64,000 nt of DNA from Allobacillus halotolerans (GTDB lineage: Bacteria; Bacillota; Bacilli; Bacillales; Alkalibacillaceae): NCBI RefSeq assembly GCF_028743495.1, contig NZ_CP117968.1; one strand, 5' to 3'. The notes under the pieces are model-generated. The model saw only the letters and a list, made by a program, of their open reading frames with translations. It had not been told where the DNA came from and made no database searches. This document shows positions 1 to 7,527 of this stretch, piece after piece (positions within the stretch are counted from its first letter, which is position 1; every line of letters starts with the position of its first letter). The translations under genes were made by a program, and so were the position numbers.

Positions 1-32
1 GGCTGCCAAACCTCAAAAATGTCATTACTCAT
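1..32 (-). CDS. 5' end of an unidentified gene running off the left edge
   Basis: An ATG at position 32 on the minus strand reads M-S-N-D-I-F-E-V-W-Q before the window ends. A good ribosome binding site (AAGGAG) lies 7 bases upstream. Only ten codons are visible, so no family can be assigned. It follows pdxS on the same strand but is separated from it by a terminator and about 350 bp, so it is probably a separate unit. Confidence 0.5.
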   Translation of the reverse strand, partial: MSNDIFEVWQ

Positions 33-203
33 CTGTATAGCTCCTTAATAATAACGAATTTTATCAAATTTTGTGCCATAAATTCCATTGTAATCCCCAG
101 TGTACTAAACTAATTATAAGAAAAAACCCATTCTATTACATTATTATGAATATTCAATGTAATTATAATAGGAAAATATTATTAAGTAAACTTGTTTAAC
201 TAA

Positions 204-290
204 TTGTATTTAGGAGCCGGCGAGCTAAGGAAACAACTGATGACGACTGAAACAATCGATGAGGTCCGTGAGTTGATCGATCAATATTAA
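204..290 (+). other. Short open stretch, possible C-terminal gene relic
   Basis: A 28-codon open stretch ends in a well-formed helix-like tail (...TTETIDEVRELIDQY, stop). It has no ribosome binding site and an upstream in-frame stop, and the surrounding 36-325 is AT-rich with no other gene. It may be the tail of a deleted gene or chance. I see nothing else between 36 and 325. Confidence 0.2.
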
Positions 291-325
291 GACGATTGGC
301 CTTTTATAAACACATATTCAAAATA

Positions 326-364
326 TGAAAAAAGCCAGTTACCGAAGTATCGGTAACTGGCTTC
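326..364 (-). terminator. Rho-independent terminator of pdxS
   Basis: A 13-bp perfect stem (AAGCCAGTTACCG with its complement) and a 6-nt loop are followed on the minus strand by a T run. It lies directly downstream of the pdxS stop codon. Confidence 0.9.
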
Positions 365-380
365 TTACATACTAGATTGT

Positions 381-1235
381 TTATTCACTTCGGTCTTGCA
401 TTCGTTCGTCTTCGCTCAAAGTACCGATGCCTTTCATCGCAGTACCTAGGTCTTTTGAAAGTTCAGCAATTAACTTATAATCCTTATAATTAGCTGTTGC
501 TTGTACAATCGCCTCTGCAAACTTTTGTGGATTATCGGATTTGAAAATACCTGAGCCGACAAATACTCCGTCAGCACCAAGCTCCATCATTAACGCGGCA
601 TCAGAAGGTGTTGCAACACCACCTGCTGCAAAGTTATTGACAGGCAGACGACCTTCTTTTTGAATTGTCAAAAGCAGCTCATAGGGTGCCTGGATATTTC
701 TCGCAAATGTCATCACTTCATCTTCGGACATCGAGGCAAGCTGTCTAATTTCTCCTTGCACTTGTCTAAGATGGCGGACTGCTTCTACAATATTGCCTGT
801 CCCGGGCTCTCCTTTTGTCCGAAGCATGGAAGCCCCTTCTCCGATTCGGCGTGCTGCTTCCCCGAGGTTACGGCACCCGCATACGAATGGTACTGTGTAA
901 TCTGATTTTTTTAAATGAAATACATCATCTGCTGGTGTGAGAACTTCACTTTCATCTATATAATCGACACCGATTGCTTCAAGAACACGCGCTTCTACAA
1001 TATGGCCGATTCTGCCTTTCGCCATGACAGGAATGGATACAGCATTCATCACTTCTTCAGTGATTGTCGGGTCAGCCATACGTGCAACACCGCCCGCTGC
1101 TCTGATATCTGAAGGTACACGTTCTAGTGCCATAACCGCGACTGCCCCTGAGGCTTCTGCAATTTTTGCTTGTTCAGCATTCACGACGTCCATGATAACG
1201 CCGCCTTTAGGTATTTCTGTTTCGATTTTCGTCAT
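381..1235 (-). CDS. pdxS: Pyridoxal 5'-phosphate synthase, synthase subunit PdxS
   Basis: PdxS condenses ribose 5-phosphate, glyceraldehyde 3-phosphate and ammonia into pyridoxal 5'-phosphate in the cytosol, normally with ammonia supplied by the glutaminase PdxT. The 284-residue protein carries the family signatures: KGGVIMDVVNAEQAKIAE near the start, ALERVPSDIRAAGGVARM, FVCGCRNLGEA, RTKGEPGTGNIVEAVRH and NFAAGGVATPSDAALM. The AAGGGGATGAGG site ahead of ATG 1235 fixes the start. Only nine residues precede KGGVIMDV, against about seventeen in Bacillus subtilis PdxS, so the N-terminal helix is shortened. pdxT, usually the next gene, is not here: a terminator follows pdxS. Confidence 0.95.
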   Translation of the reverse strand: MTKIETEIPKGGVIMDVVNAEQAKIAEASGAVAVMALERVPSDIRAAGGVARMADPTITEEVMNAVSIPVMAKGRIGHIVEARVLEAIGVDYIDESEVLTPADDVFHLKKSDYTVPFVCGCRNLGEAARRIGEGASMLRTKGEPGTGNIVEAVRHLRQVQGEIRQLASMSEDEVMTFARNIQAPYELLLTIQKEGRLPVNNFAAGGVATPSDAALMMELGADGVFVGSGIFKSDNPQKFAEAIVQATANYKDYKLIAELSKDLGTAMKGIGTLSEDERMQDRSE

Positions 1236-1285
1236 TTGTCCTCATCCCCTTGTAATCCGTCTATTTAAGACTGTCTCTGAACGGT

Positions 1286-1314
1286 ATTATATCACTTGAA
1301 ACTAGCTTTTAACA
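1286..1314 (-). promoter_or_regulatory. Likely sigma-A promoter of pdxS
   Basis: On the minus strand TGTTAA (1314-1309) and TATAAT (1291-1286) are separated by 17 bp, about 50 bp upstream of the pdxS start codon. Confidence 0.5.
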
Positions 1315-1338
1315 GTACTGGTTGTTACCATCGCATCT

Positions 1339-1616
1339 AACTTCAGGTTCAACAATGGAAAGGATTTATGGCTTTAGCAGCAGTTATTTTCGGTAATTGG
1401 CATCCATTCGGTGCAATGGGTGCTGCGCTGTTCTTTGGTTTAGCAAAAAGTTTAAGTGTGGTTAGTGGAGGGATCCCATTATTGCAAGATATTCCACAAG
1501 TATTCTTGTTAATCGCTCCTAATGTTTTGACCATTCTTGCCTTAGTAGGACTTATCGGACGTGCTGAGGGCTCCAAGGGCAAACGGTGTACCATATATCA
1601 AAGAAAGCAGATATAA
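1339..1616 (+). pseudogene. C-terminal relic of a BmpA-associated (nucleoside-type) ABC permease
   Basis: An open frame without start codon or ribosome binding site encodes about 90 residues that resemble the last two membrane segments of YufQ/NupQ-type sugar/nucleoside ABC permeases: FMALAAVIFGNWHPFGAMG, then a hydrophobic PNVLTILALVGLIGRA tail. An in-frame stop lies just upstream of 1339. The rest of the permease and its partner genes are absent, so this is a deletion remnant. Family placement is from memory of the conserved C-terminus. Confidence 0.6.
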
Positions 1617-1659
1617 AGGCGACGACCGATCCTACTTCATGATTTTTTTAATAGATAAA

Positions 1660-1740
1660 ATTGTCGAAAAATTCTTGTAATATATTGCATTTTGCTTAAG
1701 GAAGTAGTATGATATTTTTATCCGATATATTGCATATTGC
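1660..1740 (+). promoter_or_regulatory. brnQ promoter with two GntR-like operator copies
   Basis: An extended -10 (TG-TAATAT, about 1676-1683) is followed by TAATATATTGCAT (1678-1690). A second copy, ATATATTGCATAT, lies at 1725-1737. The 13-nt TAATATATTGCAT recurs exactly on the minus strand in the promoter region of the gntR gene at 3916-3904. Two sites here and one there suggest that this GntR protein controls brnQ and itself. Confidence 0.55.
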
Positions 1741-1771
1741 TAAAACTAATCATCTTAGGAGGAAACTTATC

Positions 1772-3130
1772 GTGAAATTATCTTTTTCATCTTACGCAGC
1801 CGTTGGAGTTATGTTATTCGCACTATTTTTTGGAGCTGGAAATCTGATTTTTCCAGCAAGCTTGGGTCAAAACGCAGGAACGAATCTTTGGCCAGCAGCA
1901 ATTGGCTTCTTGATCACCGGAGTAGGTTTACCTCTTCTTGGAATCATCGCCATGAGTTTTTCCGGGAGCCGTAACTTGCAAGAACTTGCAACACGAGTAC
2001 ACCCGGTTTATGCCGTGTTTTTTACATCTTTACTTTATTTGACGATTGGACCGTTCTTTGCATCTCCTCGTACAGGAACCGTTGCATTTGAAGTTGGTTT
2101 TTCATCTTTCGTCAGCGAATCGTCTCAACAATTATGGTTATTTATTTTTACGTTAGTATTCTTTGCAATTGTTCTATTCTTTTCATTAAAACCTGGGAAA
2201 TTGGTTGATACAGTTGGTAAAATGCTGGCACCTGGATTGGTGGCTTTAATTGCAATCCTATTGGTTACAGCTTTTGTTAGTCCGATGGGTGAGATTCAAG
2301 CACCGCAAGATTCTTATTCAAGCGGAGCCTTCGTAACGGGATTCCTCGAAGGTTATAATACGATGGATGCCTTGGCGTCATTAGTGTTCGGGATTATCGT
2401 CATCAATGCTATTCGTTCCATGGGTGTCACATCGAAAACAGACATTCTTAAAACAACGATTAAAGCGGGAAGTATTGCGGTCTTGCTATTAGGATCGATC
2501 TATGTAGGAATTGCTTACCTTGGCGCAACTAGTACCCAAGTTCTACCGATTTTCGATAATGGTGGTCCAGTACTAAGTGGAGCGGCTTCTCATTACTTTG
2601 GTACATTTGGCTCTGTCCTGTTAGCGGTTGCGATTACCTTGGCATGTTTAACGACAGCCATCGGCCTGACTGTAGCGAATGCACAGTATTTCAATACGCT
2701 ATTTCCGAAGTTCAGTTACAAATCCTTGGTTGTTTTCTTTGCAACGATTACGTTTGTGATCGCAAACTTCGGACTAACAAACATCATAACGTATTCCATT
2801 CCAGTCTTGATGTTCTTGTATCCATTGGCGATTGTCTTGATGATTTTGACATTCGTATCTCCATTGTTCAAGCATTCAAGAGTCGTTTATGGTTCAACAA
2901 TTGCCGTCACGTTTTTGATTAGTATTTTTGATGGTTTGAAATCTCTAAGTAAATCAATCGGAGTTGAGTTTGCTTGGATGCAACCGATTGTGGATTTCTT
3001 TGAAAATACACTACCTCTTTACGATCAGGGTCTTGGCTGGTTACTGCCAGCAGTTGTGGTAATCGTCGTAACAGGCGTCATCAGTCGTTTGCAACCTGAT
3101 AAATCGCCTGCAGCACAACAAGCTTCCTAA
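1772..3130 (+). CDS. brnQ: Branched-chain amino acid transport system carrier protein (BrnQ/LIVCS family)
   Basis: Predicted sodium/proton-coupled importer of leucine, isoleucine and valine in the cytoplasmic membrane. The 452-residue protein is hydrophobic throughout, consistent with about 12 membrane segments. It begins with the family motif LFALFFGAGNLIFP and has the conserved EGYNTMDALASLVFGI and ACLTTAIGLT segments. The GTG at 1772 is preferred over an upstream frame opening at 1709 because it has AGGAGG 6-8 bases upstream. The gene is monocistronic, ends at a terminator shared in position with convergent gntR, and is probably regulated by that GntR protein. A second brnQ lies at 59.6-61.0 kb with a different control mechanism (T-box). 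Confidence 0.9.
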   Translation: MKLSFSSYAAVGVMLFALFFGAGNLIFPASLGQNAGTNLWPAAIGFLITGVGLPLLGIIAMSFSGSRNLQELATRVHPVYAVFFTSLLYLTIGPFFASPRTGTVAFEVGFSSFVSESSQQLWLFIFTLVFFAIVLFFSLKPGKLVDTVGKMLAPGLVALIAILLVTAFVSPMGEIQAPQDSYSSGAFVTGFLEGYNTMDALASLVFGIIVINAIRSMGVTSKTDILKTTIKAGSIAVLLLGSIYVGIAYLGATSTQVLPIFDNGGPVLSGAASHYFGTFGSVLLAVAITLACLTTAIGLTVANAQYFNTLFPKFSYKSLVVFFATITFVIANFGLTNIITYSIPVLMFLYPLAIVLMILTFVSPLFKHSRVVYGSTIAVTFLISIFDGLKSLSKSIGVEFAWMQPIVDFFENTLPLYDQGLGWLLPAVVVIVVTGVISRLQPDKSPAAQQAS

Positions 3131-3144
3131 AAATTAAACAAACG

Positions 3145-3176
3145 AAAACCGGCTTCCTCAATAGGAGCCGGTTTTT
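3145..3176. terminator. Bidirectional terminator between brnQ and gntR
   Basis: AAAACCGGCTCC-type inverted repeat with an A run on one side and a T run on the other, able to stop transcription from both convergent genes. Confidence 0.85.
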
Positions 3177-3186
3177 CTATATTCAA

Positions 3187-3834
3187 TCATTCAAATTCTT
3201 TTAACGTTCGAAGCCAATTTTCCTTCATTGTGGCGGAGGCTTTTTCTTTATTCCCTTTCCTCATGGCTTCAATAATTTGATCGTGTTCTTCGATTGATTT
3301 TTCTTCCAATACAATCGAGTTATAGAAGAAATGTCTGCGGACATGTGCTTGTAACGATTCTAGTACGTTATGAATATATGGATTTCTGGCTATGTCAACG
3401 ATTACTTGGTGAAACTCCTCATCAACCTTCAAGGCTGCATATTCATTTTTGGATTGAATGGTTTGAGCGAACTGATCATTAATCTGCTTTAGTTGTGAAA
3501 CATGTTCTTCCGTCAAATGTTCAATGGCGAGTTCAGCTGACAATGCTTGTAATGCCGCTAATGGAGGGAGAAGGTCATTAATGGCATCCCGTTTGATTTC
3601 GGTAACCTGTGTTGCTTTTCCGGGAAACATTTTGACAAATCCTTGCACTTCCAAAAGCTGTAGTGATTCACGGACAGGGGTTCTGCTGACACCTAGCGAT
3701 TCGGCTATTTCGGAATCATTCAGTTTTTCGCCAGGGAGCAGTGTCCCTTCGATGATCCACTGTTGAATCTGATTGAATGCGCTTTCTTTTGCTGACTGAC
3801 GAACAGGTTTGGAGTGATTTGCAGGTACTGGCAT
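3187..3834 (-). CDS. GntR-family transcriptional regulator, FadR/FCD subfamily
   Basis: 215-residue DNA-binding repressor or activator. Residues about 10-75 form a winged helix with the GntR signature (GEKLNDSEIAESLGVSRTPV, ending RESLQLL). The C-terminal FCD ligand domain shows the metal-binding His pattern (EEFHQVI, EEHDQII). The ATG at 3834 is preferred over an upstream ATG at 3909 because GAGGAGAAG precedes it. It is convergent with brnQ, and an identical 13-nt motif occurs in both promoters, so a role in branched-chain amino acid uptake is inferred. The effector is unknown. Confidence 0.85.
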   Translation of the reverse strand: MPVPANHSKPVRQSAKESAFNQIQQWIIEGTLLPGEKLNDSEIAESLGVSRTPVRESLQLLEVQGFVKMFPGKATQVTEIKRDAINDLLPPLAALQALSAELAIEHLTEEHVSQLKQINDQFAQTIQSKNEYAALKVDEEFHQVIVDIARNPYIHNVLESLQAHVRRHFFYNSIVLEEKSIEEHDQIIEAMRKGNKEKASATMKENWLRTLKEFE

Positions 3835-3901
3835 CCTACTTCTCCTCTCTAGATACTTTTTTAGTTTATTTATAGTATACATGAAAAATCTATCTAATGG
3901 A

Positions 3902-3925
3902 ATATGCAATATATTAGATGAATTG
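3902..3925 (-). promoter_or_regulatory. gntR promoter/operator sharing the brnQ motif
   Basis: On the minus strand CTAATATATTGCATAT carries a -10-like TAATAT fused to TTGCAT, exactly as in the brnQ promoter (1678-1690). The same position in both promoters argues for co-regulation rather than chance AT-rich sequence. Confidence 0.5.
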
Positions 3926-3965
3926 TCAGTAATAGTTTGGTTTTATAGTGAGGTATAAAAACGAT

Positions 3966-4003
3966 AGAGACGAGCTTGGATTATATTTTCTTGGCTCGTC
4001 TCT
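3966..4003 (-). terminator. Terminator of the Old Yellow Enzyme-like gene
   Basis: Inverted repeat AGAGACGAGC with its complement, about 18-nt loop, followed on the minus strand by ATCGTTTTT. It lies about 125 bp beyond the stop at 4128. Confidence 0.7.
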
Positions 4004-4127
4004 AAAAGCCAGTTTGACGGACAGTGATTGACCACTTTTTATAGTCAAAATTTATATGTTTTATTGAGGGAAGTGAATGATCGCCTAGCAAAAAACATTA
4101 TCTACTAGGGCAGTTACGACTTTGCAA

Positions 4128-5309
4128 TTAATATAATTTCCGTAACTCTTCGCGAGCCTCTTTAGAAAGCGATCCACCGATATCCATCAATTCCACAATA
4201 TCTTTAAAAGCTCTTTCAGGGATAGCTAGATCAGGAACTTCTTCTGCTGTAAAGCCTAAGTCGATTTCATTTTCGCGCCCTTCTCGAAGTTTCGCGACAA
4301 AGTCAGGTTCTGTTACGAATGGGGTGGACATGCCGACCATATCCGCAAATTCCATGGCTTCCATCGCTTTTTCGGGTGAATTGATGCCGCCGGTTGCCAT
4401 GATTGGTACGCGATCGGATAGATGATCATAGATCACGCGATTCATGTATTCACCTTTGAATTTTCCTTGACGGATCGTTTGTTTATATATGTTTTTCCCC
4501 CAGCTGGCCGTCGCCAGATAATGGATCGTCGAAACATCCATGATTCGGTTCATAAAATCAATGAACTCTTCCACGCTATAACCGATATCGTTGCCTCGCG
4601 TTTCTTCCGGTGTGCCTCTAAAGCCGAGGATGAAATCAGCTGGTGCTTCTTCATCAATGACCTTCTGAACGGCTTCCATTACTTCGACCCCGAAGCGTGA
4701 ACGGTTTTCAAGATTCTGTGGTCCGTATTCATCCTCACGTTCATTAGAAAATGTGGAAAAAAACGTCTGTATCAATAGCCGCTGGGCACTTGAGATTTCT
4801 ACGCCATCAAAGCCAGCCGCAATCGCACGACGAGTGGCGTCAGCATATTGGTTAATGACGTGTTTGATTTTTCGTTTGGTCATCGGTAAAACCGTGTGTT
4901 CAATTGGCGTTTTCAACTCCATTTTACTCGGTCCATATACTACGCCAAAATCCTTCAATGAAATTTTCGAAAATCGCCCAGCATGCGTTAGCTGAATGAT
5001 CGCTTTCGCACCGTCTTTTTTCATCGCTTGAGCGAGTTTCTTTAAGCCTTCGATACTTCGGTCGTCATCGATGCTAAATCCATATTCGAATAGCTGTCCA
5101 TACTCCTCAATATAAGCTGCGCCCGTGATTTGCAGTGGGGCGGAACCTGCACGGCGCTTGGCATAAGCCAAATCCTCTTCAGTCACATAGCCCTCGACGG
5201 TTGAGGAGTTCGTGATCATCGGGGATAAAACAAAACGATTATCTAATGGAACACCATTTGGTAGTTTAATGTTTTCAAATAAAGGTTTGAACTGTTCGGA
5301 TGTTTTCAT
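4128..5309 (-). CDS. NADH:flavin oxidoreductase / Old Yellow Enzyme-like protein of the SirTM cluster
   Basis: 393-residue FMN-binding TIM-barrel protein expected to reduce electrophilic or oxidised substrates with NAD(P)H. The frame matches OYE proteins: LSPMITNSS near the N terminus, IIQLTHAGRFSK, then FDGVEISSAQRLLIQTFFST and the FMN-phosphate segment IMATGGINSPEKAM. The usual substrate-binding motif HxAH/HxAN (H164/H167 in B. subtilis YqjM) is replaced by S-S-A-Q, so classic ene-reductase chemistry is doubtful. A site AAGGTAAT precedes ATG 5309. It is divergent from the GcvH-L operon; related genes accompany SirTM operons in staphylococci, so the link to lipoyl-dependent redox signalling is known context. 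Confidence 0.85.
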   Translation of the reverse strand: MKTSEQFKPLFENIKLPNGVPLDNRFVLSPMITNSSTVEGYVTEEDLAYAKRRAGSAPLQITGAAYIEEYGQLFEYGFSIDDDRSIEGLKKLAQAMKKDGAKAIIQLTHAGRFSKISLKDFGVVYGPSKMELKTPIEHTVLPMTKRKIKHVINQYADATRRAIAAGFDGVEISSAQRLLIQTFFSTFSNEREDEYGPQNLENRSRFGVEVMEAVQKVIDEEAPADFILGFRGTPEETRGNDIGYSVEEFIDFMNRIMDVSTIHYLATASWGKNIYKQTIRQGKFKGEYMNRVIYDHLSDRVPIMATGGINSPEKAMEAMEFADMVGMSTPFVTEPDFVAKLREGRENEIDLGFTAEEVPDLAIPERAFKDIVELMDIGGSLSKEAREELRKLY

Positions 5310-5481
5310 ATGTATTACCTTCCATAGTGTATTATTTTAATCTAGTTTTACTATAACATTTTTCTTCAAAGATGTTATCCTACAAGACTCACCACTTTAA
5401 AGCGTCTTGCTCAGCTTGTAAAACCGATTATGTTATACTGAAATTTGTATAACTTAACGATCTCAGAGGAGGCTTTTTACC

Positions 5482-5814
5482 ATGAAAAAAAGAGCGAATT
5501 TCTTATTTATTGAAAAACAAGATGATGTGTATACAGTAAGCATGACGCCGGAATTGCAAGATGATATCGGCACGGTTGGATTCGTTGAGTTCGTCAATGA
5601 AGACAATGTGAAAAAAGATGATCCAATTTTGAATTTGGAAGCTTCAAAAACAGTCCTTGAAGCGTATTCGCCGCTAACAGGTAAAGTTGTCGAGCGAAAC
5701 GAGAAAGCAACGAGTGAGCCAGCGCTATTGAACTCTGCGAAAACGGAAGAGAACTGGTTGATTAAATTATCGGATGTGGATGAAGCTGAATTTAACCAAT
5801 TGGAAGATGCATAG
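5482..5814 (+). CDS. gcvH-L: GcvH-like lipoyl carrier protein (GcvH-L)
   Basis: 110-residue lipoyl domain, shorter than true glycine-cleavage H protein. The lipoylation lysine is K56 in LEASKTVLEAYSP. An Asp pair at 27-28 sits where Staphylococcus aureus GcvH-L is reported to be ADP-ribosylated. In the known SirTM system the protein must be lipoylated before the sirtuin modifies it, and the macrodomain removes the modification. AGAGGAGG precedes ATG 5482. First gene of a tight operon (9 bp to the next gene). A TATACT -10 lies about 50 bp upstream. No other glycine-cleavage genes are present, supporting the signalling role. Confidence 0.9.
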   Translation: MKKRANFLFIEKQDDVYTVSMTPELQDDIGTVGFVEFVNEDNVKKDDPILNLEASKTVLEAYSPLTGKVVERNEKATSEPALLNSAKTEENWLIKLSDVDEAEFNQLEDA

Positions 5815-5823
5815 GAGTCTACG

Positions 5824-6615
5824 ATGAATCAAAATGAACGGTTAGATTATTTGATCGGTTATTTATTGGAAGAAAATCCGAATGGTCACGAGTTGGCACA
5901 GGTAGAGGCTAATTCGATTGCAGATAAATTCGAGTTGTTTCGAGGACTATGCAATATTCGCAAACCAAAGCCTGTAACTGATGAATTCGTCGAAGTTCAG
6001 GATGCTTTTTTAACCAAGTGGAATCATGACCGAGAAATTACGCGATTAGGTGATTTGAAACCGGTCCAACCGCAGATTTATCTCTGGAAGGGCGATATTA
6101 CGACGCTTGCAGTCGATGCGATTGTCAATGCGGCAAATAGTCGGCTGTTAGGCTGCACGCAAGCAAATCATGACTGCATTGATAATATCATTCATACGCG
6201 AGCTGGTGTGCAGCTGCGCTTAGCCTGTCACGACATTATGACTGAACAAGGTCGAAAAGAAGCTGCGGGAAAAGCAAAGCTGACAGATGCGTATAATCTA
6301 CCTTCATCCTATGTGATCCACACGGTCGGTCCATTCATCGACCAACGTGGAGTTTCGCCGATCAAGGAACAGTTGTTGGCATCCTGTTATCAATCCACCT
6401 TGGCTTTGGCCGACCAAAAAGAAATGGATTCCATTGCCTTCTGTTGTATCGCTACGGGTGAATTCAACTTTCCGAATGAGCGGGCAGCCGAGATTGCCAT
6501 CCAGACGGTCAACGATTATTTAAGGGAAAATGAATCCCAACTAAACGTTATTTTCAATGTGTTTTCAGAGAAGGATTTATCCATCTATCAACGATTACTA
6601 CAAACGAATGAATAG
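5824..6615 (+). CDS. Zinc-dependent macrodomain ADP-ribosylhydrolase of the SirTM operon
   Basis: 263-residue protein. An N-terminal helical extension of about 85 residues is followed by a macrodomain with IVNAANSRLLGCTQANHDC and IHTRAGVQLRLACHDIM. This Cys/His-rich insertion marks the zinc-containing macrodomain class found with SirTM. Expected function is removal of ADP-ribose from GcvH-L (and perhaps other proteins) in the cytosol. Second gene of the operon, 9 bp after GcvH-L and 9 bp before the sirtuin, so co-translation with both is likely. Confidence 0.92.
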   Translation: MNQNERLDYLIGYLLEENPNGHELAQVEANSIADKFELFRGLCNIRKPKPVTDEFVEVQDAFLTKWNHDREITRLGDLKPVQPQIYLWKGDITTLAVDAIVNAANSRLLGCTQANHDCIDNIIHTRAGVQLRLACHDIMTEQGRKEAAGKAKLTDAYNLPSSYVIHTVGPFIDQRGVSPIKEQLLASCYQSTLALADQKEMDSIAFCCIATGEFNFPNERAAEIAIQTVNDYLRENESQLNVIFNVFSEKDLSIYQRLLQTNE

Positions 6616-6624
6616 GAGATTAGT

Positions 6625-7524
6625 ATGCAACAACGAAATGAATTTTGGCAGACACCCGTGCATGAATCTTCCTTATCCCAAGCGGATGTTTTGAACCGTC
6701 TGATCGATGAAGCGGAAGCGGTCGTCGTCGGGATTGGTGCGGGAATGTCTGCTGCGACGGGTTTTACATATGTAGGAAAACGGTTCACTGACGCGTTTCC
6801 TGATTTTATCGAAAAATATCGCTTCTTCGATATGTTGCAGGCAAGTCTTTTTGAATTCGAAGACTGGCAGGAGTATTGGGCTTTTCAAAGTCGGTTCAGC
6901 TTATTGAATTATTTTGACCAGCCTGCAGGACTTGCTTATGTCGATATGAAAGAAATGCTCAAGGATAAAAACTATCATGTCATTACGACCAATGCCGATA
7001 ATGCTTTTTATGCCGCCGAATATGATATGGACAAAGTTTTTCGGATTCAGGGGGAGTATGGATTGTGGCAATGTACGGAGCATTGTCACCAGCAGACGTA
7101 TCAAAATGAAGATTTGATTCGTGAAATGGTTGAGAAACAATCTGATATGAAGGTCCCTGCCGATTTGGTTCCGTATTGTCCGGAATGTGGTGCGCCACTT
7201 GAGGTCAATAAACGGACCGAGGAGAAGGGGATGGTGGAAGATGGCCATTTCCATGAACAAAAAGAACGTTATGAGCAATTTTTGGATGAAAACAAGGACA
7301 AAAAGGTGCTTTATTTGGAAATCGGTGTTGGCCATACGACGCCACAGTTCATTAAACATCCATTCTGGAAGATGACCGAGGAAAATGAACAAGCACTGTT
7401 TGTGACGATGAATCAAAAACAGTATTTCATTCCGCATGCGATCCGACCGAGAACCGTTCAATTGGATGAAGACATTGCCGAAGTTTTTCATGAAGCAGCT
7501 AAAAGTAACGCACATGGGGGATGA
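6625..7524 (+). CDS. sirTM: SirTM: class M sirtuin protein ADP-ribosyltransferase
   Basis: 299-residue sirtuin with the Rossmann NAD motif GIGAGMSAATGF, TTNADNAF and two zinc-binding Cys pairs (QCTEHC region and PYCPECGAP). The catalytic His of deacetylating sirtuins is replaced by Gln in IQGEYGLWQC, the hallmark of SirTM enzymes, which transfer ADP-ribose instead of deacetylating. Expected substrate is lipoylated GcvH-L encoded two genes upstream. It is preceded by AGGAG, 9 bp after the macrodomain gene and 3 bp before the lipoate ligase gene. Family is oxidative-stress linked in S. aureus and Streptococcus pyogenes. Confidence 0.92.
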   Translation: MQQRNEFWQTPVHESSLSQADVLNRLIDEAEAVVVGIGAGMSAATGFTYVGKRFTDAFPDFIEKYRFFDMLQASLFEFEDWQEYWAFQSRFSLLNYFDQPAGLAYVDMKEMLKDKNYHVITTNADNAFYAAEYDMDKVFRIQGEYGLWQCTEHCHQQTYQNEDLIREMVEKQSDMKVPADLVPYCPECGAPLEVNKRTEEKGMVEDGHFHEQKERYEQFLDENKDKKVLYLEIGVGHTTPQFIKHPFWKMTEENEQALFVTMNQKQYFIPHAIRPRTVQLDEDIAEVFHEAAKSNAHGG

Positions 7525-7527
7525 CCG

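Noticed and set aside
1024..1299. Plus-strand open frame over the pdxS 5' end
   Set aside because: Antisense shadow of pdxS extending into its promoter; no ribosome binding site.
6901..7515. 204-codon open frame opposite sirTM
   Set aside because: It lies entirely antisense to a well-supported gene, has no ribosome binding site and no recognisable domain.
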